A stretch of 64,000 bases of DNA from Episyrphus balteatus (lineage: Eukaryota; Arthropoda; Insecta; Diptera; Syrphidae): positions 68,904,277 to 68,968,276 of the forward strand of contig NC_079137.1 in NCBI RefSeq assembly GCF_945859705.1, in the 5' to 3' direction. The notes under the pieces are model-generated. The model was not told where the DNA came from and did not search any database. It saw only the letters and a list, made by a program, of their open reading frames with translations. This document shows, piece by piece, positions 46,401-57,302 of this stretch. The translations under genes were made by a program, and so were the position numbers. Numbering within the stretch: position 1 is the stretch's first letter; the number at the start of each line of letters is the position of its first letter.

Positions 46401-47214
46401 ACACCATTAGGCGTTTTTTTTTATAGTTTAGACGCTTGTCGGTCGGTCTTTCATTTGGTTGATGCTATAACTAAGGTACTTCGTAGAGCACACTCTGTGA
46501 ACACATTCATCCATCCATCCATCCAAATGGTGTTCCACTGAGCTGCAGAATAATTTGAATTCCCGAATTTCTATGAATCTGAACATACATTTAGTGGAGC
46601 GGGGCACTATAACACTGCGCTATGTGTAAAAAAAAATCTAGTCTTTTTTTTTTTTGAAAGAGAGATTGGTGGAGATTTTTTTAGAAAAAAGTTTCCGTCT
46701 CAGACATTTTGTGTTCTTTTATTTTTTTGAACAAGGTACACAACACAATGCTTATACTAGAAGAGTACAGAGCCGAGAGTACATGAATACATATCTTTTG
46801 GCTCTGAATAGTGCAGTGCATATTGCTTGCATTGTTATATACTATTCTGCTGAACAATGTTGAAGAGTGTTTTGGTTTTTTTTACTTTTTTTATTCCTTA
46901 GAAATTCCATGTTCTTTAAACGTAGGATTGATGTACAGAGTAGAAATATAGAGGTAAAGTGCTGGTAAATATTAAAAACTAGAAAAATGAAATCATATTT
47001 GTTAGGTTGTTATACGTTTTTTTTCTCTTTAAAAAACGGAACTAGAACTTTAAGTGGTATAATGGTATGGCTTCAAGTATGAAGGATGTTGAATTTTAGC
47101 TTAAGGAACTTTAATATCCATCAAAATGTTAGAATTGATGAAAATGGATCTAAAAGTCAGTGAATTTCAATAAAATATTTTTTATTTTCCTTATTTCAAT
47201 TCAAATGCATAGAT
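40483..47214 (+). other. Intron 3, first part, no recognised gene
   Basis: No gene or clear element was found. Small items are an imperfect inverted pair GATCCCTAATTTAATTG and CAATTAGGGATC at about 41395-41480, and a CCATCCATCCATCC microsatellite near 46510. A low-quality tRNA-like stretch near 43020-43070 was rejected. Short frames are hydrophobic or low-complexity chance products. Confidence 0.4.
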
Positions 47215-47670
47215 ATGTCTTCTAAATTTGTATTTGATGTGAGAAAGATGTTACATCACTTGCATAAAAGCTAAATTTTGATCGATTTTATTTGATTTAA
47301 AAAGAGGTATCAGATTTCTTGTTTCTATACTTGCTCTTTCTAGCTTCAACATTTGCATGCAAGTTGCCATGCAATTACCAAAAATGTGTATTGCAATTGC
47401 CAAAACTTGCATGTGTGGTTGTGAGGTTTATAATATTCTTGTATAAAATGTATGATGTATAAAGATGTTGCGCCACTTCCATGCAAACTTGCTTGCAAGT
47501 TTATTTTTTTTTTTGTAAGATTTTATTTGATTAAAAAGGAGCTATCAGATAACTTGCTTCTCTGCATGCTCTTTTACTGGTTTCAAAACTTGCATGCAAG
47601 TTGACACCTACAAAAGCACAAAATATTCGAATGTAAATTAAAAGTGTTTGAGTGTATTGCAACTTGCAGC
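47215..47670. repeat. Two diverged tandem units of about 230 bp
   Basis: Each unit contains AAAGATGTT, then TTTTATTTGATT..AAAAGG, then (A/G)CTATCAGAT or its variant, then a TTGCATGCAAGTTG palindrome. First-unit landmarks lie at 47285-47370 and second-unit landmarks at 47520-47605. The units are clearly diverged, so this is an old duplication. Confidence 0.55.
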
Positions 47671-48084
47671 GAATTTTGATGCATTTTCTAGGCAATATTC
47701 AGACTATCCCGTCGGTTGATTCTGTGAACTTTATATTCGATGCGAAAAAATAATGGCATTCAAAAATAAATGACACTTTTGTAGTGACAGATAGATGCTA
47801 GTGATAGTGTTGCGAATAGCTTACAGTTAAAAAACGATATCTTTACGTTTTGTTAGAAAGAACGTTGAATTCTTTCATTGCGTTTGAAACTTTCTCACAA
47901 CTACATTCGCAAATGATAAGCTTCAAAAATGAAACCACAAAATTTAGTATTTATTTGCAACGTTTTCGCACCGTTGACATAAACTTATATTTGGTCACAA
48001 AGGACATAATATTTTGTTAAATAAAAACAAGAGAGTTTGATCGTGAATGACAGCATTACCGTACCGAATCCTTGAAATGCATTC

Positions 48085-48605
48085 AAATGTTCGCAAACTG
48101 AAGCAAATGCTTTGCGAATAGACTCCTTTGCGAATAAATCGATTTGCGTTTAGTAATTTGAAAAACAATTGCAAGCTTGCAAGTACTTGCTGACTGTCTC
48201 AAATCAGACTTCTGCAAGTCGTATTAGCAACCTGTTGTTGAAAATATATCCGGGTTCCGGGGCTGGCCAAATTCGCAAATTGCCGCAAATGACTTGCGAA
48301 AAGATTGCTTTGCTAAAAGACTGCTTTGCAAAGAGAATTAATTGCGTCCAGGTATTTGAAAAGTAATTCCGAGTGATGTTTAAGTACTTGCTGACTGTTT
48401 CAAAAGAGAGTTCTAAGCATTTCCACAATTTGGAAAATAAGACAAGAGCATTATTTTTAATCCTCGAAAATCATTGTTAGCAGACTATTTGCGATTGTTG
48501 AAATGCGGTTGTCATGAATACTTTGCCAAAAGATTGCTTTGAGAAAAGACTGAGATCGTTTTATGTCGAGGTACTTAAAAAGTAATTTCAAATCGTTTGC
48601 AAATC
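48085..48605. repeat. Three diverged tandem units of about 190-240 bp
   Basis: Each unit has (T/G)TTGCGAA(A)AGA, then a TTTGC..AA segment, then TCGAGGTA or GTCCAGGTA, then TTGAAAAGTAATTCC-like sequence. The first two also share TACTTGCTGACTGT(C/T)TCAAA. Matching frames on the two strands (48169-48428) reflect the repeat and do not look like a gene. Confidence 0.55.
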
Positions 48606-50015
48606 CAACCGATTTAGACAAATTGAAACATCTGAAACGGAAATATTCCCGCGCCTGACGTTGTGAAAATTGCTCACAAATCCTCATTCTATTTTGTTGA
48701 CAGTAAGCTTTTCATTTAACCAAAAATATCGAATTTTCAATTGTTATCGATATTTTGACAGTTGAAATGGTATTTACATCAAACTTATAATGATATTATT
48801 TCCTCAAACACACACACATTTAGATTGTAGATACTTCCTTTGAATCGTGTTTCTTTTTTCACGAATTTTTTCCCTAAAGAGCAATTTCATATTTCAATTG
48901 CATGTTTTTTGACCCACATCAATGTATGTAAGGTACACTATGTCGCATGAATTGCACATTATTATCCTCTATACCATGCATCGTTATACCTCATAAATAT
49001 TCAACAGAGAGAAACATGCAACAGCAAAAAAAAAAAAAACTAAAAAAGATGCAAACTACTCACTTTCAAAAACGTCAATTTCAATAATTCACCATTACGA
49101 GCATCAATTTCACCAAGGCTCGCGCTCTCCAAACTCAAAGGTAGCAATTTTCTTCTTTATTTTTTCTCTTCTTCTATAGAATTTTCTAAAAAAGAAAACT
49201 ACTAGGTAGAACATCGCTCTTTACATTATGAAAGGATATCATTTTTTTTTTCTTTTCCTTTTCTTTTTTTGAAGTATGACTCTGATGGTACATACCTCTA
49301 TTCCATAATAATATTCTTGTGTTTCTTACACTAACTCTCTCTCGTTTGCAATTTCAAAAGCTGTCATGTAAGCGAATATTTTTTAACGCAATATGTGTGT
49401 GACGGTTATGGGGTTTGAGTATAGAGAGGAACGGAATATGATGAAAATCATCTAGGACACGTTCACGTATTAACGAAGCAAATGCAGAAGAAAAAAAAAA
49501 CTGTACGAGAGAATTGAGCATTTTTTGATATATTCTTCGGCACTAATGAGTCTCTGCATGGGTGTTATTTTAAAGATGAAAAAAAAAAAAACATCAGAAG
49601 ATACTTTGAAACTTACGTTGATAAGCGGAATTCCGTAGCTTTACTCCTCTTTATCTTAAAATAATAAGAAAATTCTTTAATTTGTGCCTAAGGTAACAAA
49701 CTTTATACATCGTTATTTTAGTCTTTTTTTTTTGTAGGAGAACTCTTTATCATAATTGATAGCTTGCATTATAGAAGAAAACTGAAACGATGCATTTTAG
49801 CAGTTATCGAAAGTTTTCGATTATCTCGATTAACTCAGTTTAGTTAATTATCTTTTTATCGATAGCGAAAATGTATATGATTATTGATTTATCGTTCATA
49901 ACCACTGCCGACTATATTAGGAAGTTTTTGATATAAGAGTTTATACAGATTAAAAGTTCAAATAACAGTTATTAATAAAGAAGTCATGTTGTTTCAATGG
50001 ATTACAACAACTGTA
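48606..50015 (+). other. Intron 3, no recognised gene
   Basis: This is AT-rich sequence with T/C-rich tracts near 49150 and 49240-49270. Nothing coding or repeated is supported. Confidence 0.35.
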
Positions 50016-50248
50016 AAGATGCGTCCATATTACGTCGATCATGTTAAATGTCAGTGAAACGTCATTTTTGAATTCACCGTCAAAAAGCTGGAACATTGGC
50101 AACATTCTTTGATCTTACCGATTTCAATCGGGTTGCGTTGGGGTCAACAAAAGTTGAGCAGCGCTATTGAGAAACACGTCCACATTTACTCCACTTTGTT
50201 GATCAAGCGTGTTGATCATCACAAATCAACATAATTTGGACGCAGCTT
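50016..50248. mobile_element. M2 MITE, well-preserved copy
   Basis: The left end AAGATGCGTCCATATTACGT and the right end (ACATAATTTGGACGCAGCTT) are inverted repeats. The element is 233 bp with no gene, and a related degraded copy lies upstream of the host gene at 934-1256. No target duplication was resolved. Confidence 0.65.
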
Positions 50249-50464
50249 AACACTCTTAAATAGCCCCAACAACAAGATTCGATCAGATCAGCAAAGAGAG
50301 CACCACGCTCATGCATCACGATTCACAACCAATAAAGCCAATTATTACACAAAAAAGCAGTTGAGGTATTACACTGCACACATATTTGAAAAATTACACT
50401 TCGCATTCCTACAGTTCATACCCAAAACCAAAAGTATTATAAGCAAACCATAGTCGATAAACTC

Positions 50465-51205
50465 CAATTTACCAGTTTCGGCAGTGACCTATCTGATTTT
50501 GATGTAATAGTTTCAGCTACGATTTCGGTTGCGATTTGGTATATTGGTTGTTATTTATCACTTTCTGTTTTGATTCAATAGTTTCAGCTGGGATTTATCA
50601 GTTGCATGTGCTATTTACCAAATTTGGCTGTGACTTTGGTTGCGATTTACTAGATTCATTTGCGATTTCGGTTGCGATTTGCTTGTTGCCGTTCTGACTA
50701 ACAGCTTTGGCGATTTACCATCATTGTTTTGGTTCACTAGTTTTAGCTGCTATTTATCAGTTTCAGCTATGATTAACCAAAATCGTTTGAGATTTATTAT
50801 TTCCGGCTGCGATTCATTATTTTCGGCTGCGATTTACCAATTTCAGCTGCGATTTTATACTTCCTTCTGAGGTTTACCATTATCGGCTGCGATTTATTAG
50901 TTCTGGGTGTGATTTATTTACTTTGGTTGTGGGTTACCAATTTCGTTTGCGATTCAGCAAGCTTAACTGTGATTAATCGTTTTTGGATAAAATTTATCAG
51001 TTTTGCGATTTACCAGATTGGACTATAATCTACCGATTTCGTTTAGAACTTAGCAATTCCAGCTTGCATTAACCAGTTTCTACTGTAATTTACCACTTTC
51101 GATTGAGTTATATAATTATAGGCAGCGATTTACAGACTTCGGTTGCGATTTACCAACTTCAAGGGCTATTTACCACTTTCCGGAGAGGTTTTCCCATTTT
51201 GACTG
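50465..51205. repeat. Degenerate minisatellite of GCGATTTACCAnTTTCGGCT units
   Basis: About 25-30 units of roughly 24-26 bp run through the segment, each a variant of GCTGCGATTTACCAATTTC. Examples are at 50820-50850 (TTTCGGCTGCGATTTACCAA) and 51120-51160 (GGTTGCGATTTACCAACTTC). Frames through the array (50640-50870) encode repeats of no known family. Units are diverged from one another. Confidence 0.75.
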
Positions 51206-53924
51206 CTGTGTACAAATTTTTTAAATACCATCTCAACAAATTAGAGCACATAGTTCAATTCATCATAATCAACTCATCATTAGAAATGTTAACACAAGTT
51301 TCGATTGGAATTAATTAATTTTGAGTTCATTCTTCATATTTGAATCTTTAAAGAAAGAACACTTTTTAGTGTTTTTTGGTTTTAGTTTTTTTACCTAATT
51401 GTTTCTCTTGGTGAAAATGATCCCTTCATTGAATTGTCATGGGCTGTTCATGATGATGACTTGTCCCATGATGAGTTTGAATTTTTTGAAGATCGACAGT
51501 TTCTAATAAATTTTCTAAAAAAAAAGTAATTGTTAATATGTCAAAAGTATAATATACAACAGCCCATCAATTTAAGACATTTTATTCGTAGTTGAAACTT
51601 GAAATATTGATTAAAAATTGAAAAAAAAATTACAATAAAGTTGAATTCATTTTCAATCATTCTTATCGAATCAAACTACAATATACATACTTTCAATCTA
51701 AACTTTTACCATTTTTCTATAGAATCACTCAATATTTTAAATTTATATTCTTCATTCGCTCAAACTCATTGCATCCACATTTACACACATTGTGTGTCCT
51801 TCAAATTTAATTCTATTATCTTGGCAAGAACACCCTTCCTTTCTCTTTTTTTTTTTTTTTTTGTTGAATTCAATTTTTGATTCATTTTTTATCAGTTTAC
51901 AAAATCGAGTTCAGGGAATGAGCCTCGTCTTTTTGCCATGGCCAAACAAAGAGTATGTCTTCGGTATTTACAATAGAATATATCTCAGAGTGCCAGTGTG
52001 TAGTAAATCTTTTCATTTTCTCCTCTGAGACACAAAAAAAAAAAAACTCACCTGGGCCTAAGGTAAAATGTAATTCAATTTAAAAGCAAAAAAAATTGAA
52101 ATTGAACAATGCAATTATTTTTTGCGCCAAAAAAAATAAGAAAGATTCTATTTTTAAAATTAGAAAAAAAAAATCAATTCATTTATACATGAGGAGGGTA
52201 TAAAATTGTTTTAAAGACAATGTATGTTGAGGTGTGTAAATGACATCTATTTATCATTAATGGATCTCAGAGTTAATCAAGTCCGGCACTCGCATTCGCA
52301 CTCGATGTTTTTGTTGTACGTTGTTGAACATTATTATTTTATCCCATACATCAACATCACCACTAAAATTGAAGAGGCGGCGGCAAAATAGTTTGCAACG
52401 TCAATTACGATAAGCTGTTTTGTATTTGTTTTGAATTGCATCAACAGAGCACTCAATGGTATCCTCCTTAAGAAAATTAATTAGAAAATGTAATCCCCTA
52501 AGAGATGACACACTGAGGGAGGGTTTGATGATGTGTATGCAATGTTCATCTATATAGAGCTTATAGAAGATATGAGTATGTTTGTTGACAAGTTCTATAC
52601 TTTTTATTGAGTTACATTTGGTATTAAAAAGTTACATAAATTCAGATGAATTTAAAAAAAAAAAATTCCTTCAATAGTTTTATGTTTAATAATTTTAGAT
52701 TATAAAAATAATGACTTATTTTATACAAATAAATTAGAAAACTCTTGAGATTACTTATTTAAGATTGACTCAATAATACGTAAAAAAAAATCTGTCATAA
52801 ATGATATGGTTTTACTAAGGAATGACCCAAAACCTTTCGTTTAGTTTCAACTCAACTAATCGCTGCACAGCCTATATGAATGATGACTTGTCCCATCAAA
52901 TGACAATTCAATGTTTTTCGAGGCCTGACACAATCTCTTACAATTTTTCTTCAATACAGTAGCGATCGAAACAAAATCTGAAATGCAAATTTTGTTACGA
53001 AAATACTTTTCTAATAAAAATTTATATTCTCAATTCGAATTCGAATTGATGCACAGGTTTAACTACTTGAACGATTTTCTTCAATTTTTTTAGTTATGAG
53101 TTTTAACCGTATTCTTGGCTTCTGATTTTCCACGAAAATTTTAGGAGCTTTGATTTAAACATAAAGAAAAAATTCAAAAAAAGGCACTTGATATTTGGTT
53201 TCAATATGTGGAAAAATAATTTCTTCAAAGTGGCATACTAAATATTTTTTGGAAAAATTTTGGAATTTTTTTATACCTATACTAAAAATTATTTTTTTAA
53301 GTGAAAACTTCTTAAGTATCGTAGTGATTTGAAACAAGATGAAACGAAAACGCGACACGACTTTAACTTGTTATAACTTTTTTGTTTTAATAGTTACATA
53401 GATGAATGAAATTTGTACTGCAGATAGGTAATTAAATAAATTATAATTGTACAAAATTTCATTTAATTTCATATTCAAAATTCTGAGATAACGGTAAAAA
53501 GATGTTCTTTTCCTACACACGTTATATCTTTTGATCTAGTGCACATACAAATTTGATACATGCTGATAACATAACCTTTTATTTGATATATCACACATAA
53601 CGTTACGTGCTCTACAAGTTACACAATCTTAAATTGAAAAAATTGAAAAATACCTCAAAACACCTGTGGAGATCTATTGCCGATGACCAACCACCAGTGT
53701 AGGAAGTACCGTAATCTCAGTCTGGAAATTCGACATGGTTGACTTTAAAAAATTCTAACTTCTCTTGTAGGCATCTATGAAATGAGATTGATACGTCATA
53801 TGAAAAGCTTTCAGATGGTATAAATTTATAGGTTGTTATGGAAAAAATTCATTTAATAGCGTGAGAAGATAAAATTACGTGTTTTTTTGCTTTTTTTGAT
53901 GAAAATGAGTGTTTTCAATAAATT
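51206..53924 (+). other. Intron 3, no recognised gene
   Basis: This is AT-rich sequence. Short Phe/Ser-rich frames near 51641-52028 read T-runs and are not credible genes. TTCGAATTCGAATTG near 53035 is a small palindrome. Nothing else is supported. Confidence 0.35.
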
Positions 53925-54879
53925 ACACTGGTCAACAAAATTTAACTTTTTTTTTGCCACAAGAACCCAAATATACTTTTCTAGTAGTTTTTGGGGTGCT
54001 GAATCCGAATCTGAAGTCAGAAAAATTTGATTGGCCTTCGTTTTTGAAATATTACCGTTAAAAATGTCAAAAAACGTAATTTTGGCTGTTTTCGAGGTTC
54101 TGTTTTTATGTGGGGTAATTCATTATAAACAAATTTGTAATGGTTATTATAAGAACAGATATTCTTCTTTCAAAAACTGTTTAAATTTTCCCCATATCTC
54201 TTTTATTGCTCGAGATATCTTTAGCTTCATTTAATAAGTCAAAGAGAAACTAAACTTAATCTAAAGTTTAAGTCACTGGTCACAGAATTTTTGCCACAAG
54301 AACCAAAATATACTTTTCTGAAGGCTTTTGAGTTGCTGAACTCAAATCCGCAATCGGAAAAATTCTATTAGCCTCCGTTCTTGAAATATAGCCGTTATAA
54401 AAAAAACCCTTTTTTTGCACTTTATAACGGTAATATTTTAAGAACGAAGGCTAATAGAATTTTTCTGATTGTGGATTCGAGTTCGGCAACCCAAAAACCT
54501 TCAGAAAAGTATATTTTGATTCTTGTGGCAAAAAAAGTGTAATTTGGTTGGCCAGTGTTGTTTCTGAATCAAAGACCGCTAATTAAATTTTAAATATCTC
54601 GGGCAATAAAAGAGATATCGGAAAGATTTAAACATTTTTTGAATGAATAAAACTAGCTCTTATTGGCACCGTTACAAATTTATTCACAATTAATTACTCC
54701 ACATAAAAACATAACCTCGAAAACAGCCAAAATTACGTTTTTTGACATTTTCTAACGGTAATATTTCAAAAACGAAGGCCAATCAAATTTTTCTGACTTC
54801 AGATTCGGATTCAGCACCCCGAAAACTACTAGAAAAGTATATTTTGGTTCTTGTGGCAAAAACCTTGTTGACCAGTGTT
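53925..54879. mobile_element. M3 element with a second M3 element inserted inside
   Basis: The outer ends ACACTGGTCAACAAAATTT and AAACCTTGTTGACCAGTGT are inverted repeats, and the arms remain complementary for several hundred bases (AATCCGAATCTGAAGTCAGA and TCTGACTTCAGATTCGGATT). Between them, 54274-54557 is another inverted element with CACTGGTC and GGCCAGTG ends. The whole is a palindrome inside a palindrome. The 67-codon frame at 54031-54234 reads the arm and has no family match. Confidence 0.75.
54274..54557. mobile_element. Inner M3 element
   Basis: It runs from CACTGGTCACAGAATTTTTG to TTGGTTGGCCAGTG. The arms are near-perfect complements: AAGAACCAAAATATACTTTT and AAAAGTATATTTTGATTCTT. 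The centre AAAAAAAACCCTTTTTTT lies near 54400. It is about 284 bp and has no gene. Confidence 0.7.
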
Positions 54880-54998
54880 ATTTTTATACTTTTTGTGCAA
54901 TATAAAAATTTAAGTATGGCTTTATTCTTCGATTTTTATTTATTTTTATTTGCTCTACTGAGCGTTTGGAAGGCACTTGATGGAACACTTGCATCTTA

Positions 54999-55242
54999 GA
55001 AAATAAAAAATAAAACAAAACACTTGTTCTTTTGTTCCACAATGTATTTAAATTTTTTAATTTATATATTTATTTTATAAATTAAACAGCCGACGCGTTT
55101 CGTCTGGTTAGGAGTGCCCTGAAGATGTCCTAACCAGACGAAACGCGTCGGCTGTTTAATTTATAAAATAAATATATAAATTAAAAAATTTAAATACATT
55201 GTGGAACAAAAGAACAAGTGTTTTGTTTTATTTTTTATTTTC
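54999..55242. repeat. Perfect hairpin, 115-bp arms, Penelope-like terminus
   Basis: Positions 54999-55113 and 55128-55242 are exact reverse complements around a 14-base centre, GTGCCCTGAAGATG. The right arm reads ACCAGACGAAACGCGTCGGC. The order CTGAAGA, a short stem, then GAAACGCGTCGG resembles terminal repeats of Penelope-like elements, where a hammerhead-ribozyme core (CTGANGA..GAAA) is known; here the stem between them pairs poorly. The assignment is inference. The exactness of the hairpin is observed directly. Confidence 0.6.
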
Positions 55243-55547
55243 TTTTATTTATTGCAAAAAAAAATAATTTTTAAGGTTTCACTTCTACCTCGTGTGAATT
55301 GCACACATGATTTTTTTTTTTTAAACACGACATTAAAAAAAATTCCAAACATTTTTTGTTTTGTAAGAAATCAAATGGCATACCTACTTTATTTTGGTAT
55401 TGAAACCATTGAAAAGTGTGTTTTCGTAATTTTAAAATCAATTTTTTTTTAAGATTTCTTATTATAAGATTAAGATATTTTATAAAAAGCTTAAACATTC
55501 TAAGCAACTCTAACTATAAGAGCAAGTACGTGCGACTCAGTCGTGCA
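55243..55547 (+). repeat. DINE-1/HINE-like repeat, 3' fragment E
   Basis: Only the terminal part is clear: GAGCAAGTACGTGCGACTCA and GTCGTGCA, matching copies A-D, preceded by AT-rich sequence like their interiors. The fragment abuts the hairpin, which may have interrupted or replaced its 5' part. Confidence 0.55.
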
Positions 55548-56257
55548 TTTTATCCAATTTTAATTCGAATTTAGAATATTATATTTTGCTTCAAGGTAAA
55601 AAATATTATTTGGTTTTATTTAACATTGTAATTTTTAATATTTCATGTTTTATAATCTTAACTTTAAAACATAGTTGGAAACATTATAAGGCCAAAATAT
55701 TCAAGAATCCAAGAAATTGATTAATTTTGCACTTTTAGGACTTTGTTTTAAAAATGTTTGAATTTTTTTTATTGAATATGAACAGTTGCATCTGAAACCA
55801 AGACCGAACACCTTTTTTAAATCTTTTTAGCTAAATTTTAAGCTTATACTGTTAACTAAAATTTACTAGCGTTTCAAGTCGCCATTTTGAATGAAAAAAA
55901 GTTGGCAGGTTTTTCGTCTTTCTCCTACTAATGTGCTTCAGTGAACCAAAATTGATGCTTTTCCTGAAGAAATGGTTATGCAATTGATGTTTGACGTTAA
56001 AAGCACCAAAGGCACTACTGACCCGCATCAGTTGCATACAAAACACGGTGTTTACAAGTCTTTCCAAACTTAGAAACTAATCATGATGCAACTTATCTAA
56101 TTTAAGTTATCAACAGAGAATCTAGTACTGTAGCATTTCGCTACATTTTCAGTATCGGTATCATGATTTCTTTTTATTAAGCGTACATAAGTTTCACTAA
56201 GTAAATAATTACAACTTTTTCTGTGAAAATATTCTCATATCTGGAGTCCTTATATAC
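55548..56257 (+). other. Intron 3, no recognised gene
   Basis: This is AT-rich sequence between repeats. A 71-codon minus frame at 55852-56067 has no domain. Nothing else is supported. Confidence 0.35.
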
Positions 56258-57302
56258 CACTGGTCTGCAAAATTTAACTTTTTTTTCTCCTTCAAATAAT
56301 TTTTTGATATTATGAAAGATTAGACTTTCCTGAATCTAAATCTGGTTTCAGAAAAATTCTATCAAGTACCATTTTGGTAAAAATGATTTTTGAAAAATGT
56401 GGGTAGTTTCTAAAAAAATCACCCTTTTAGATTCATTTGATCTTGTATAAAATTAAAATTATTTGTCGCATTGGGCTCAAATTTGGAGGACTTATTCCTC
56501 ATAATATAACCTATCGATTGACATGAAATATGTCCTTCTACATTAATGTTTACTTATATTTTAAAATACTGATTGAAAAAAAATCAGAAATATTGAAATC
56601 CTTCACTTTTTAGTAAATCCTACATGAACAAAAACACCTTAATTAAGGAAATTGTAAAATATCAACGCCCATTATATTTAAAAAGTCAAATATGTAAAAA
56701 AAACCATAATAAAAACAAACAAAACTTTTCTTATAGTTTTTGATGTGCTGAGTTAGAATCCGAAGGCAAAAAAATTCTATCACGTCAGAATTTTGAGATA
56801 TTCGCATTAATGTATCATAAAATCAAGTTTTTTTTAGAAAATCTCAAAAAACTACTATATCTAAAACACCAGAGCTGACCGAAATTTTTTGAGTTCGGAT
56901 TAAAAATCAGCATACTAAAGTCCATTAGAAAACTATCCTTTTGTTCTAAGGAGTAAGATATGTATATTAATTTTTAGAGATCAGTTTCTTTATGGTAAAA
57001 TATGCCAAGTCCACTAAACTTACTTAAATTAAGATATCTCGGAGAAGAAAAGAGATATTGAGAAGATTGAAACTGAATTTGAAAGAAAAAAATAAGTTCT
57101 TTTATAAACCGTAACAATTTTAATTGAAAAAGATAACATTATGCCAAAATATTTCTTCGAAAACAGCAAAAAAAAATTGGTTTTTGAGATTTTCTAACGT
57201 GACGTGCTAGGTCAATTCTGACTTCGGATTTGGAATCAGCATACTAAAATCCTTTAGAAAAGTATAGTTTTATTTAAAGGAGGATTTCCTTGCAGACCAG
57301 TG
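56258..57302. mobile_element. M3 element, long diverged copy
   Basis: The ends CACTGGTCTGCAAAATTTAA and CCTTGCAGACCAGTG are inverted, each next to TA. The subterminal AGAAAAATTCTATCA(A/C)GT motif and GAATC(C/T)GAAG..AAAAAATTC segments recur in both orientations through the interior. At 1045 bp it is longer than the other copies and seems to include further nested or duplicated arms. Confidence 0.65.
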
